Below are positions 48,486 to 60,511 of a stretch of DNA of 64,000 bases, piece after piece. The first letter of the stretch is position 1. Each line of letters opens with the position of its first letter. Source of the DNA: Salvator merianae. Taxonomy: Eukaryota; Chordata; Lepidosauria; Squamata; Teiidae. The notes under the pieces are model-generated. The model did not search any database. It saw only the letters and a program-made list of their open reading frames with translations, and had not been told where the DNA came from. The DNA is taken from NCBI GenBank assembly GCA_003586115.2, contig QVOM02000042.1, positions 72,461,447-72,525,446 on the forward strand, given 5' to 3'. The position numbers were made by a program, and so were the translations under genes.

Positions 48486-48695
48486 CTATGACCAGACATA
48501 ACAAAAGGGGTGCCTCAGAGGCACAGTGTGTGTCCCTCATGTCCACAACCTTCTCCAATCCACCTTTTCTAGCATAGAATGTTCATGGGGGGAGGGGGGA
48601 GAGAGGCAGACTGGTGAGCAAACAATCCCACCTCAAAGTCTTCAATGAAATGCCTCAGAGATTCTTTTTTTTTGCTATGTCTGATCACATTAGAT
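48486..48695. mobile_element. MITE, CAGACATAACAAAA family, copy 1
   Basis: ATGACCAGACATAACAAAAGG at the left; TTTGCTATGTCTGATCACAT at the right is its complement. The interior has CTAGCATAGAATGTTCATG and GGGAGGGGGGAGAGAGGCAGACTGG in common with 51752 and 60512. It is about 210 bp, without coding capacity, and the ends are approximate. Confidence 0.65.
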
Positions 48696-49614
48696 TGCTT
48701 TTCTACATTATCAGCTGGTGCTGACTGAGCTTACTAAGGCAAAGAGTACAGCAGTTTTCAAGATGTGGAACCAGGGTGAAAAGGATGAAAAAATCACTTA
48801 CCTGAGATTAGACCCCAAGGAACACAGAAGCTGACCATTCTGAAGTTGTGGTTTGTAAATAGTGGAATGAGAAAGCAGTTGCAGCATCTGTCATGAGGAG
48901 CAGGTACTTTGCCCTTATGAACAGCTAATGCTGCTTTTCTGTTCAAGAGATGGTTTTTTTATCCATTGGTGTCAACAGTGTTGCCTCCTGCCTATAATTC
49001 CTTAATTTTCCACAGCATATTTTCAAGTGGTGTGGGAAAGACTGAGCAGACATCAGCAGAAAGTTGTCTTCTCACTTTCTGCTAGCAACTCCCTAAGGAG
49101 ATATCCCTGGAAGCTTTTTTTCTTTGTTTTTTTTTTGTCAAAAATACTGTAGCCAAAAATGCAGTGGTTCTTGCTGCTAAAGATGCAGTGAGTTTAGCAT
49201 GTGGTGGGTTCATTGGTTCTTTCAGGAGCTCTTTCCAGCAGATTGCTCATTTTAAAGAAAACAGCATGAAATTGAAGAGAAGGAAGCCCTATTAAAATGG
49301 GGAGGGGAGCTATGTTCCTCCAGTTGTTGTGGGGCACCTCCAGTTCCCAACTATTAAGCCAGCATAGCCAAGAGTCAAGTTCAGGTTTCCTGTTTCTGTG
49401 GCATTCTGTTGACTGCACTGATATCTATTTCAAAAGGCCTTCTTTTTGTGAGTTTAGGGAGGTAGAAACAACAGAAATTCTTTTCATGATTTTGTGAAAT
49501 TTTTGCAGTTTAATGAAAAGAATTGCAATTGCTTTTGCCTCCTAAACTATATAAGGATTGCATTAAATCAGCTATGCTGTGGGAAGAAAAAGTGTATAAT
49601 CATCAGTTGTAGCT

Positions 49615-49960
49615 GTTGAGGATAATTTTATTTCTTTATATAAAACATTTCTATATGGCTTTTTTGTCTTAAAAAATTCAAAGCAGTTTACCATTACATT
49701 CCAAGACAATGTTAAAAGCAATTCAAACAGCAATATATAAAAACTATTAAAAACTGAATGGGGTCATGAAACAAGCATTCATTCACTCTAAGAAGGCCTG
49801 GGTAAACAAATAAGTTTTCAAAAGGTGTGTATTATAATGACACTCTACGAACATCTGAGAGGAAAACATTCCTGAGTGTGGGTCCCACCACAGAGAAGGC
49901 CTGACTTTGGAAAACTGCAAGATGATTAACTTTTTAGGCATCAGAGCAAAACATACACTA
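49615..49960. repeat. Interspersed repeat, family unresolved
   Basis: TTTATATAAAACATTTCTATATGG, CAAAGCAGTTTACCATTAC, then ACATTCCTGAGTGTGGGTCCCACCACAGAGAAGGC. This sequence of blocks recalls a repeat widespread in reptile genomes, with an AAAACTATTAAAAACTG centre. I cannot assign the class from memory with confidence. Confidence 0.4.
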
Positions 49961-50439
49961 ATAAGATCCTTCTTATCTTAGCTTATCCAAAAAAAGTTAG
50001 AATCATGAACTTTCTTAAGTATGTGGCAACCTCTCGTCTATTTTTATTTTATTTTGCTAATTTTGGTGCATTTTTTGAGAGATTCAGAGAAACTGTCTAA
50101 AAGAATATAATTTTATTAGAATAACTGGATGCTTCTAGGATCCTGCATGGCAACTTGACCAGACTTACCTTTTGTAAACAGGAAAAAAAATGAATATCAA
50201 ACAAAACCTGGATCAGGGCTGCTCTGGGATCTCCTAACATGGGTGACCTTCTCAACAACATAGTTATGTGAATGGAACTTGTCAGGAAAGTGGAAGAACT
50301 CTGTCATTGGCTAAGCTGGAATGTCGACAGGGGCAGAGCTACCACTGAGTGAGCCTGACTTTGTGCTCAGAGAAGGAAGTGGGGAGGGTCTTCAAAAAGT
50401 TTGTCTAGCTGCAGAACTTGGTATTTTATTATTGCACTC

Positions 50440-50720
50440 TGCATGCTTGAGATCTCAGCCTGCACACTATCCTTGTTTTCTCATGGTGTGGACTATCCTG
50501 CACTGTACAAGACCCTGTGATGCAGAGACCATCTGTACTGCGAGGTCTGGAACAGCCCTGTACCAGGCCTCCAACATTCGCAATGCAGATGGCTGGCCAA
50601 CTGCCATGATGGCAGCCGTGGCAATGTCTGGCCATTGCTGTGGCAATCAGGGACGTGGCATGCACTCACAGCTGCACTGCCGACTCACAGCATTTGCACC
50701 CAGAAGAACATTAGGTTATC
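50440..50720. mobile_element. MITE fragment, internal part of the 53545 type
   Basis: Carries GCAATGCAGATGGCTGGCC, GCCATGATGGCAGCC, TGGCAATCAGGGACGTGG and GCATTTGCACCCAGAAG, internal blocks also found in the 38235 and 53545 copies. Both ends are lost or unrecognisable. Confidence 0.4.
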
Positions 50721-50876
50721 CAATGATTGCATGTCACTCTAAGATTCTTTCTCATGGCTTCAAAGGTCTCCCTTCTCCAGTTCAGCTTCTTCTCTTCTGG
50801 CAAACAATGAGTGATAGACAAATGTGCTTGTTTCAAAACGCATAGTAGGCATCAGGTGAAGACTTTTTAAGTCTAA

Positions 50877-51309
50877 GGCTGTGTCTGCATTAGGCCAGTA
50901 GACTATCCCAGGGGTCTACCTGGAACACATCAATCCTCACTATAGATGTGAATACTAGGAGGCCGTGCTCCCCAGTAGACAGATTCATCTGCACTGGACA
51001 AGGCATTGGAGCACCCTATGGTGAAAAAATGGTTCTGTATCCCATTCCAAGCTTGTAAGTGGTTTATGAAATGTTCTAGCTGACCAGCAGCCTGTGTGCA
51101 GAGAGCACATGGACCACAATATCATTTTGCTGGGCACCTGGAAGTGGCTTCAGAAGTGTTCCACTTCCAGGTGCTCAGCCAAAACAGCTCCTGATGGCAA
51201 CTTCGGAGGTCAAGAACTTTCATTCCTGGCCTCCAAAGTTGGGTCAAGATGAGCCGTCCACATTATGGGCGAGCAGCAGTAGGATAGCACATGCCATGTG
51301 GAAACAGCC
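50877..51309. mobile_element. Harbinger-like non-autonomous transposon, 433 bp
   Basis: Ends GGCTGTGTCTGCATTAGG and CATGTGGAAACAGCC are inverted repeats. TAA flanks both sides (50874-50876, 51310-51312), the TWA target typical of PIF/Harbinger. An internal block CACCTGGAAGTGGCTTC and its complement around 51138-51177 form a second hairpin. Confidence 0.7.
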
Positions 51310-51751
51310 TAAAGAACAAGTCTCATGGAAATCAGATGAAGCTCATAGATGTTAATATAGGAGCTGACTCCAGGGATAGTTGTTATGTTAAAGTCGATGA
51401 TGGAATCCTACATTTTAACTAGTAGCTGATCTATATGTACATTTTGTCACTGGCTGTAAGAGTCAGCAGGTAACAGATATGCTGGTCTGAACTGCTTTTC
51501 CTATTTTAACTGCCTCATTTTGATTTCATGCCATTATCTTTACTACTGCAACAAGGTGAAGTGGTTTGCCATTTTATATGCTTGTGGCTTCCAAGGTGTT
51601 TCCTTGCATTCCATGGTTAAATTACTCCTTGGCAAATGCTTATATCTTTTACCATCTAGTGCTTTAAAATATGGACGAATAATGGGGCTTGGCTTTGTGG
51701 GGCAAGTATTGTATAGTAGGGGACCTCGAAGATTTTAGTTGGAGGAAGACT

Positions 51752-51963
51752 AAGGCTGTTTTCAGACATAACAAAAGGGGCACCTTAGAGAGACAATGTT
51801 TGGCCTTTGTGTCCCCAACCTTCCCTAATACACCATTTCTAGTATAGAATCTTCATGAGTGGGGGAGGGGCAGACTGGTGTGTGAACAATCTCACCTCAG
51901 AGCCTTCAATAAGATGCCTCAGAATTTTTTTTTTAATTTTTTTTTTGCTGTGTCTGATCACAA
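51752..51963. mobile_element. MITE, CAGACATAACAAAA family, copy 2
   Basis: GGCTGTTTTCAGACATAACA to TTGCTGTGTCTGATCACAACC, with the same interior as the copies at 48486 and 60512 (CACCATTTCTAGTATAGAATC, GGGGCAGACTGG). A T-rich tract of 8-9 bases repeated twice precedes the right end. Confidence 0.65.
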
Positions 51964-52744
51964 CCCATGAATCGATGGATCCTGTCACTGGAATATGTCC
52001 AGAACTATTAGCACTGCAATAGTAGTGTTAGAGCTAGCTATGAAAAGTCATTTAAATAAGGAATAAAGATCATGTTTGAACAGCTGAGTGGACGAGAAAG
52101 GCTTATATCAACATGTCACCAGTACTACAGCAATAATAAATAATTAAATGAGAGCAAGCATTGACAGTCTATGTCACTGCCATGTTCAATTAATTTTTCT
52201 GGTGATTAGGGAGCAGCAAATGTAGTAATGGTGTTAACAAAATAAAAATCTGTCTGTGATCTACTAGCAGATACTAGTCAATTTTCTGCTCAGGCATCCT
52301 AAATCTGTTTCTATCGGCATCTTCTATAGCTGTGTTTTCAGCTGAGTATGAACAGGAAAATATGCATGGAAAGGAGACGCTTGCAGGGATGTTTGCTCAG
52401 AATAAAGCCTCTGAAATTGCTTTTCTCCCAGAGGGTTCAGCCAGGATATACTTTGTCCTGGATGGTGTTCAGCAGCACAAATGTAACTCTTGTGCTGGAC
52501 ATGTCAAGCTGAGCTTTGTACCCAGTTTTCGCAATGCTTGTTTCAGCTATTGCAGTATGGAAAACTGGGAGGGAAGGAAAATGCAAGCCAAGCTATGTAG
52601 GGGGTGTAGTTTTTTGTGGGAAGGCCCTTTCAAAGTGGAGTGGGTGGAGCCTTAAAATATAGGCACACGTTCTTAATGAAATCCTCCAATTAATCTATAC
52701 CAAAATGCAGAAGAATGTGTAGAAGAAGCATGTTTCTGCATGGC

Positions 52745-53295
52745 ATAGGCTATTTCCCATTGCACTAGCCCATCCTAAGTAGTCTGGCTCATGCTGACCT
52801 GGACTAGTTCTAGTTTGGGCTAAAGGGGCTCTGCATCTCAGGCAGCCTGTGCTGGCCCAGCCTTGGATACCGGCTTTGAAGTCTGGTTCCAGCCCACAAA
52901 GCCTGTGCCCCAGACTCTGAAGCCCGGGAATGAAAGTTCTTGGTCTTCACGGATTCTGGGAGGTACCGTTTCAGGCACATGATGACTTCCAGCACCAATT
53001 CCAGTGGTGCTTCCTGATGTTCCTCTAAAATGAGTCCCCCATTGTATTCTGGTCTACAGGGGTGTGCAATCCACATCCCTCCATAGTCCCTCTGTAGCCC
53101 ATAGCCTACTGGTAGATCTCATTGTTGAAGCCTACTGCACAAGAGCAGGATAGGGTCCCATTTTGGTGTTCCCTCGCCCTGTCCAACATGCATAAAGCAT
53201 ACTAAGAACAGGGTCTGCTCAGTCCCACATTAACATGAAGAAGGCATGTCCTGGACCCTTCCAAGGACCACTCCACAGGTATGTGTGGAAATGGT
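52745..53295. mobile_element. Decayed non-autonomous DNA transposon
   Basis: Right part CTACTGGTAGATCTCATTG, AGGATAGGGTCCCATTTTGG and right end ATGTGTGGAAATGGTC match the element at 5960-6470. The middle has CGGGAATGAAAGTTCTTGG and TTCCAGTGGTGC text shared with other copies of the group. The left end is uncertain. Confidence 0.45.
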
Positions 53296-53544
53296 CAAAG
53301 AATTTTAGAATTTAAGCAGCATGATTTGCCTTTTTGTACAATTAATTGAATAGCCCTGTAAAGGAAAGTCACTTTTATCTCCCTAGTGTAGATGGGAATT
53401 CAGTGAGAAGCAAGAGCTAAAACTAAAGAGGAAGGTTTCATTTTTTATTTTACAGTTATATTTCACCTTTCTCCAAACAGCTCAGTACAGTGAACATTAT
53501 TCTGTTTCTTTCTGTTTCATCCTCATGCACATCCTGTGATTAAG

Positions 53545-54033
53545 GGGCCTTTTCACATATGCCACATTAGAACAGGATAACTATCCTGTTGTAACATGGA
53601 AAGGACCACATAGCATGGACATTGTCCATACTGCGGGACCCTAGACTGAAATTCCAGCAGGATACCAGCATTCTCCCTGGGAATGCTAGTGTTCTGCTCA
53701 TGATCTTTGCCATGACAGCAACCAGAAAGTGTCCAGCCACTACCATGGCCACTGGCAGTGCCACGGATCACGCAAGCATGCACAGGTACAATCACATGAT
53801 CACGCAGGTACAGCTGTGCTGCATGACTGTGCATTTGCATCCGGAAGCGGGTGTGAATGCACTTTACTGGGAGCAGGCTAGCTGATCCTGGTCAGGTTGA
53901 GGAGCACAACTTAGTGCTCCACAGCTGTCTGCAATCAGGAGCAGCTGGAGTCTGCTTTCAGCCATGCGGGCCACCGTGCAGTGTGGACACACTTGCCTAG
54001 TGAGCCTACAGATGCAGAAGTGTGAAAATGCCC
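53545..54033. mobile_element. Harbinger-like MITE, 489 bp
   Basis: Ends GGGCCTTTTCACATATGCC and GAAGTGTGAAAATGCCC, flanked by AAG on both sides (53542-53544, 54034-54036). A subterminal hairpin AGAACAGGATAACTATCCTGTTGT lies just inside the left end. The interior matches the copy at 57273. Confidence 0.7.
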
Positions 54034-54888
54034 AAGGTTAGGTTGAGGTGATTGCTCTGATGTGATTGACCAAGCAGAGCTAAACCTTGGGCTCCTGGAG
54101 GTCCTACCAGTCTGATACTAGCCTCTATTCTACATTCACTCTATTAGGTTACTTACTGTGCTTTATGAAAGATAAAAAACACATTCTAAGCCATTAAGTT
54201 ACAAGCACAACAGATTTCTAGCTTGATTAATAAAAGTCTGTAGATTAATAGGAGAAATTATTATTTTGGTCAGTATAGCTATCAGCTTTCTTTCAAACTT
54301 GTTAAAAAAGAATGTTGCTTGATGAATGTATCCTACACACAGTCTGGGCAGCAATAAGATCTCAGCCTGGAGCTCCCAGTGTGGCACCAACTGATACCTA
54401 TATGCAAACCAAGGGTCTTGTGAGAGGGAACCTGACCCACACTGAAACAAAATGACTGACTATAAGTTTTATGTTCTACTTTCTGTTTAGAGTAGTTCCC
54501 TCCCCATTCTCTGGGTTCTGTACAATGATTAAATAAGTTCCCCTACCACTCCGATAGCATAGTCTCCCTTCCCTTCTCAATAACTGCCAGAAGTGAGAAG
54601 CTGGAGATTGAATTTCTGAGTGAACTGTTAAGTCTGTTTCTATGCCAAATATTTTGTGACTGGACCCACATCAGTTCTGCAGAATTCCATAGACCAACTA
54701 AGACTGGGGAAGTTGCTGTAATGTGCTTACCTGCTCCTGGTTCAGTAGACTTAAACAAAATCTCACCAGAATCATACACGTATGTGTTGGAGGCACTGTC
54801 TCACTTGAACATTTGGTATGTTTGAACAAGAAGTTTCTTACTTCATGCTCTAGGAGATATAATATTTAAAATCAAGGAAGTTAAGTTA

Positions 54889-55374
54889 GGCAGCTTCAAC
54901 ACTGGACTGCTGGCCCTCACAAGTTGCTAATGGGAAATGCCATGTCTGCTTGGCAGACTGGTTCTCTGAGAGGCCTTGCCTTCCAAGGGGTGTCCTATCT
55001 GCATAGGACCAAATGTTGGAGGGGTTCTCAGTGTGAAAATGACACTAGGATCCACTCCAAGGGGAGATCCCTTTGAAGCATTCTCCCCAGCATTTCTGAG
55101 TTAGACCTGTCCAGCTGGTGTGTAGCCTAACACTATTACTCTGGGTTCCTGAGAACTGTTCCAGAAATGGGGTGCTCCTGGGTGCCCCACAAAAACAGCC
55201 CCCACCAGCATGTGGCTGGGCTTTGATCTTTGCCTGGATTGCTTGAGCTGGCCAACACCAGCCTGCATAGTGCAGACCAATGTGCACCACACAGAAGTTG
55301 CCATGGAGTTTCCAGTTACGGATTCACATGCTACCACCTCTTAGCTGCCTTTTTTAATGTGTGTGGTTGCAGCC
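54889..55374. mobile_element. Possible Harbinger-like transposon
   Basis: GGCAGCTTCAACACTGG near 54889 and TGTGTGGTTGCAGCC near 55374 could be decayed inverted repeats of the 50877 type. Flanking TTA and TTT agree in two of three bases. The evidence is weak. Confidence 0.35.
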
Positions 55375-56162
55375 TTTATGCACCCAAAGAATGTGAAACT
55401 TCCTGAGGTATCAAAGCTCATTTGCATTGATTTAATGGAGATCATACGCCAGGATCTAGAGATGTCCTACCTTAGTGTACTTTTTCCCACTGCAGGTTGG
55501 CTAGACTCCGCATACAGTCTTTGACTTTCTAACCCCTTTGTTGATGGTATGAAAGGTATAGCAAGGATAGGCTCTTCGTAGGGACTGATCTTTCATTATT
55601 AAGCTATGAAGAATATGGATTAAACACTGGATGTCTGCCAAACATACAGTCAATCCATCTTTCCCCAGCTAATTATGAGCCTGGTCTGTTTGTGGCCTTC
55701 CATCTTTCACTGTATATTTTAAGCAGACAAAATAAATTTGCTTTGTGCTAATTTTATGTAAACACATTTGGATCAGGTATGTCATCACATTATAATCATT
55801 TTATTATTTATCTATGTGTTTCAATTATACCTCCTCCTTTTTAAAAATACTGTCAGGCCAAAGTGATAATAGAGAGCAGCCCCAGAGAGTTCAATGGAGA
55901 GCTGCAAAAACAGAAAAAAGCTCCTGCACTTTGAAAAATTGTATCATACAGTATAGTTGCTGAAAATTCCTTTTCTGCACAACTGTTAAAAGTGCAGCCT
56001 TCTCTTTCATCTGACCACTCTGTCACCCCAACACTTAACTGACTAAAATTCTGCTTTGTTCCTGCAAAAGTTTCTGTGCATGTGCCTTTATACTGTACTC
56101 TGATTGTTGATATTGATTCTGTATGACAGCACTGGGATGTTTTGGTAACGGTTGAGCTCGCT

Positions 56163-56217
56163 CTTTCTTTCCTTCCTTCCTTCCTTCCTTCCTTCCTTCC
56201 TTCCTTCCTTCCTTCCT
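56163..56217. repeat. (TTCC)n microsatellite
   Basis: About 13 TTCC units in intron 2. A second tract of the same motif lies 1.9 kb downstream. Confidence 0.95.
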
Positions 56218-56652
56218 GTCTGTTTACGTTGAGTTGTGTTACAGTAACATTCTGGGCACCTCTTTGCATCTTGGCCCAGTTAAATGTCAGCCATCTAATT
56301 TTGGATACATTTTGATGGTGTACAGAGGCACTGGACACAACTCCAGTATTGGCACATATAATGTTAAGCACAACTGTTGGCAGAAACTTTGCAGACAAGT
56401 ATATTGTTACCCTCACTGTACTTCTCCAAGTGATGGGAAATTCCAGGACTAAAGTGTTAATGTTCCCTTTAAAAAATATGTCGATGGAAGCTTGTTGCCA
56501 TTCGTAATATTTGCATTTTTTCATGAATATGTGGTGGAACTGCAATCTAAATCACACTATTCTCAGTGAAGGGCTAAATGAGAGAGGAAATGGTAGACAT
56601 TCCAAATGAGCCTGTATTCTACATGTCTGTGTGTTTTACCTAAGAATGCTGA

Positions 56653-57137
56653 GGGCCTTTCTGCACGTACCATTGAAGATCCAGAAATTCAGATCACACG
56701 ATCCATCTCATGGCTGGCATGGATTAACCTTAGACAGGAACAGCTCCATCTGCACAGTGATGGGATGTTCCTGACTAGCCTCTGCACCTTCCCAGAAGCT
56801 CACTTAAGCTTCAGAGCCAGCTTTTGTGAGCTCTGATGGCCAAGAATGAAAGTTCCAGGTCTTGGAGCCCCTGAGGGAGCCATTTTGGCAGCTCAGTAAA
56901 GTGCACTGCTGGAATACCTCTTCCTGTAAACTGGAATATGGTAGTATGCCCCTTCTGCAAACCTCTGTGATCCATATGTACTCCCACTAGTATGCTGGTA
57001 GACCTCAATATCAATGTCTACTAGTGATCTGGATCAGAAGCCTCCTGTGCAGACAGAGCGGACTAGCAGTGGTCAGGGAACAGTGCATTCTGCACTAATT
57101 TGAAGAAGGGCTGGTACACCAGCAAGTGCAGAAAAGC
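56653..57137. mobile_element. Harbinger-like non-autonomous transposon
   Basis: Left end GGGCCTTTCTGCACGTACC and right end AAGTGCAGAAAAGCT. Interior: GGAACAGCTCCATCTGC, TGAAAGTTCCAGGTC, GTGCACTGCTGGAAT and CTGGTAGACCTCAATATC, as in 28953 and 59177. No clear target duplication. Confidence 0.6.
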
Positions 57138-57272
57138 TGGGAGAGAGATTGAGTGAGAGACCAATCTTGATAATGGCCATTTTGTGATTCCAGAGATGAG
57201 AAATCAGTCACTGTTACCTTCTTGTTCCAGTGAGACAGGGAGAAACTTGATATCTACCTAGGTAGTATCAAA

Positions 57273-57677
57273 GGGCCTGTCTGCTCTTTCCACCATGGAA
57301 TGTTCACCAACGAGTATTCCATGAGGGAATGGACCACACAGCATGGACACCATCCACATTGCGTGGCCCTATACTTGACAATCAGTAGGATACCAGTATT
57401 CGCGGTGTGAATGCTGCTATCCTGTGCTTGATCTTCACCTTGACAGCTGTGACAGTGCAGCCGTGCATTCACACCCAGAAATGGGTATGAATGCACTTTA
57501 CTGGGAGCTGGATACTAGCTCCTGGTAAAGCTGTAGAACACAAATTAGTGCTTTACAGCTATCCATGATTGGGAGCACCGATATGCTGCTCCCTGTCATG
57601 AGAACCTCAACGAAATGCAGAAGCACTTTGCTAGTGAACATCCCTGATACTTGCTAGCACAAAGTGTGAAAATGCCC
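57273..57677. mobile_element. Harbinger-like MITE, CCACCATGGAA type, 405 bp
   Basis: Left end GGGCCTGTCTGCTCTTTCC followed by the hairpin CACCATGGAATGTTC and AGTATTCCATGAGGG; right end AAGTGTGAAAATGCCC. The interior matches 53545 (GGACCACACAGCATGGACAC, ATTCACACCCAGAAATGGG). The flanks AAA and ATT do not agree well. Confidence 0.65.
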
Positions 57678-58067
57678 ATTCAGTCTCATTTGAATGTTTC
57701 AGTATCCTGCCATATTATTATTTAAGGCTGTGACCCTATGTACACTGCGACCCTATGTAAATTCATTACCCCATCCCCTGCTTCTGTTGCTCTGTTTACC
57801 ACCTATCCAGGGACTCACCGGCTTGATACTTGAGTGTGCAGTAATGTCCTTAAGGCCTTGCTCTAGCAGTTCATGGTTTCTGAGCTCCCTGCAGCTCCCT
57901 GGTCACTTTGTCATGAGATTGCATTCAATGGTTGTTCCATTTTTCCCCTGGAAAAGTTCACAGAGCTGAAAGACGTTTTAGTCTTCTTGAAATTTCATAG
58001 GTTTAAATGTCCCCCACAATCTTTGTCAAATCATGGGAATGCAGCAGTCTTTTTTACTGCACTGTAA

Positions 58068-58134
58068 TTCCTTCCTTCCTTCCTTCCTTCCTTCCTTCCT
58101 TCCTTCCTTCCTTCCTTCCTTCCTTCCTTCCTTG
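58068..58134. repeat. (TTCC)n microsatellite
   Basis: About 16 TTCC units in intron 2, some 860 bp before exon 3; uninterrupted and therefore probably length-variable. Confidence 0.95.
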
Positions 58135-58988
58135 GAAAAGCAAATATTTTTTTCTAAGAAAAGTTGGTTGAGAGTAGTAGAGGCTGCTGGGATTGGAAGA
58201 GGGAACACTTAGATGGCCTCACAGCACAACCCTGAATTCTAAATGCACCAATAAGGTATAAAAGTTTAGCAGTCTTTGATCTGATATGGGGCACCATGGT
58301 CTCCACTCCCCCAGACACCTCCTTATCTCCCTTTCAGAGTGTGAACTGTCAACGATTTGTGGCACCTATGCTGAGGGAGGGAAACTGCACCTTGAAGAAC
58401 AGGCCTCTATGATGGCGATTGCAGCTATAAATGGAATGTTGTGCTCACTGTGTGGTGTCTCTTCCCACCATGTGTGGAGATATAACAGCAAAGATGCTTT
58501 TTGTAGGAGCCCCCAGCTGTCAGTGAGATGTGAATTTCTTGGAGTGTCTAATTTGCAAGCTTTTGTTAAAAAAAATAAATAATCTTTGCCTATTAAATAT
58601 ATTATGCTTACATGAAATTTGATGAAATTACTTCCCAGACATTGTACATTATTTCACTGTAATTTTCCCAAGTGATACTTGGCTAGGATGGTGAAATCTA
58701 CTTTTCTCCAATACTTCTATTATAATTATGTGTTATGTTATTTTGTTATACCATATACTGATTCCAGTAAACTAAAAATAAAGAGTATACATTTTTCAGT
58801 TTCCATTGACAATTTTTGACCCATCACTGGGAAGTTTCTGTATGGCTAGACTACAGATGAAAACAAATATGGAACTAAATGTACCTATGGTTTTAATCAT
58901 TAATGTTCTTCTTGTGTCTGTTTATGATTATGGTTTCTTATGGGTACCAAGTATTAATTCTTGCTGTTCTTCCTCTTCCCACTTCTAG

Positions 58989-59082
58989 TTCCAGCTCCTG
59001 ATTGAAATTGTGTGGCCTTTGTTTATCTTCTTTATATTGATCTCTGTGAGGCTGTCCTACCCACCATATGAACAACATGAAT
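58989..59082 (+). CDS. ABCA1: ABCA1 coding exon 3, residues 23-53
   Basis: Acceptor CACTTCTAG, donor GTAAGT, 94 nt as in human. It encodes [19 protein letters not shown] followed by [12 protein letters not shown]: the first transmembrane helix (about residues 25-43) and the start of the first large extracellular domain. The last base supplies the first position of Cys54. Residue 23 is Phe, where human has the second N-terminal palmitoylation cysteine. The conserved PPYEQHE separates ABCA1 from ABCA4, which has different residues here. Confidence 0.96.
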
Positions 59083-59176
59083 GTAAGTATGGAAAACATG
59101 TGCTGGGTTTAGTGGAAAGTAGGAAAGTTATGAGCAGAAAGTGAGAAAGATAGAGACAGATTGCATGAGGATCTGT

Positions 59177-59614
59177 GGGCCTTTCTGCTCTCATTTTACC
59201 TTGTTCCATGCCAGTGGGTCTGGACCAACAGCAACACAGCAAGACATGATCTGGAACAGCACCATCTGCATGGTGTCGCTGGTCCTTTGCATCATCCCCA
59301 AAGCTCGCACAAGCTTTGAGGCTGGCTTCCAAGAGCTCTGAAGGTCTGGGAACAAAAGATCCTCTGGGGAACACATTCAGTGGTGCACTTTGATGCATCA
59401 CTGAAATGGGTCCCCTGGTAGCCTGGAACATGAAGATGTGCCTTCGGCATGCCTCTGTGATTTAGACTGGCCCGAGCTGGTATGCTGGTAGACTTGTTTA
59501 ATTCGGTCTCCCAGTGGTCCAGATCAAGGGCCTCTTAATATGGGTCATGCTCTGTCTAATACAGATGGAGGTGTAACAGTGGTGGGTGGGACCTCACAGA
59601 TGTGCAGTAACATC
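59177..59614. mobile_element. Harbinger-like non-autonomous transposon, right end decayed
   Basis: Left end GGGCCTTTCTGCTCTC, then CCAGTGGGTCTGGACCAAC, GATCTGGAACAGCACC and GAAATGGGTCCCCTGG in the same order as in 28953-29449. The right end near GTGCAGTAACATCC is degraded and the end coordinate is approximate. Confidence 0.55.
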
Positions 59615-60511
59615 CTGACATCTTGTAATTTGAACCCCGTTGGTTAAACCCCAACATGTGGAGGAATAGAAATTAAATGTGCTCCTCCAGTCAAAGCAAG
59701 CTAGTAGAGCAACAGTGGGTACACAGTGTCTTGCACTGGATGTACATTTGGTAAGTTTCCTACATCATGCCACCATCTTTTACCATCCTCAGCCGCACTA
59801 TTTGAAAACAGAATGAGCATCATAAAACTGGCACTGCATATTAGAACATACAATTGTCCTTTTGAGAAAGAATAAGTGGGCCCTTCTTGTTTTAGCATCT
59901 AGCACAGTTCAGTTTCATCAAACAATTTGCTAGCTTTGAACACCTAGAGATGTACTTTTCTTCTGTTCTGAAAGTGGATCTTTAGAGGAAAACCTTGAAT
60001 GAAGGTCAGAGTGACCTCTGTAAAAACTCTGTAGCTTTAAAGGTACAGAATTGTTTTATCTATCATGTGTCAGTTTTGATCACAAGCTTTAGGCCTCTTG
60101 ACCTGGCAAGAGGCAAATGGTAGGTACACAGCTTTTAAACTGCAAGACACTTTACATTTCCAAATATTCTTTTCATTTTTTAAAAAAACTGTGAACCTTT
60201 TCACTCTCTAATGCTTGTCATCCTGTGCATGCTTGCCTAGGAGTATGTCCCACTGAACTCTGGCTATGTTCACATGCAGTAAAAAAAAAAAAAGTACCTC
60301 TGAGGCTGCTTAGAGTTGGTTTACAGGTAGGATCGAATACAGCCTCAACAGGACTTGCCGCTTACTTGCACTGTGGAATTTCTAAAAAGAAAAGAATGAG
60401 CTCACAGTTAAGAGTGTAGCTTAGGGAAGCTGCAATTGTGTAAGCAATTTCCAAACTAAGAATTATTTTCACAACTTGTTGGTTGATGGCTGTGCCTTAT
60501 ACGTAACAAAA

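Larger units (their letters stand above)
47602..58988 (+). other. ABCA1: ABCA1 intron 2 (about 11.4 kb)
   Basis: GTAAGA to TTCTAG. It contains two copies of the CAGACATAACAAAA family, several Harbinger-like elements and two TTCC microsatellites. Segments without a listed element (for example 48700-49610, 49970-50440, 51970-52740, 54040-54880, 55390-56160) show nothing I can support. Confidence 0.85.
47466..59005 (+). other. Upstream ORF overlapping the ABCA1 start (spliced, 50 codons)
   Basis: ATG at 47466 is 70 nt before the ABCA1 ATG, so it is in another frame. It runs open for 45 codons to the end of exon 2 (47601), takes its next codon across the splice, and stops at TGA 59003-59005 in exon 3. 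The context is weak: T at -3 and A at +4. The predicted product is cysteine rich but matches nothing I know. It more likely tunes translation of ABCA1 than makes a working peptide. Confidence 0.5.

Noticed and set aside
50321..50845. 174-codon frame on the plus strand
   Set aside because: Crosses a MITE fragment in ABCA1 intron 2; no protein features.
55853..56545. 230-codon frame on the minus strand, the longest in the window
   Set aside because: Its middle is a GRKE repeat made by the TTCC microsatellite, and the rest has no recognisable domain; it is intronic.
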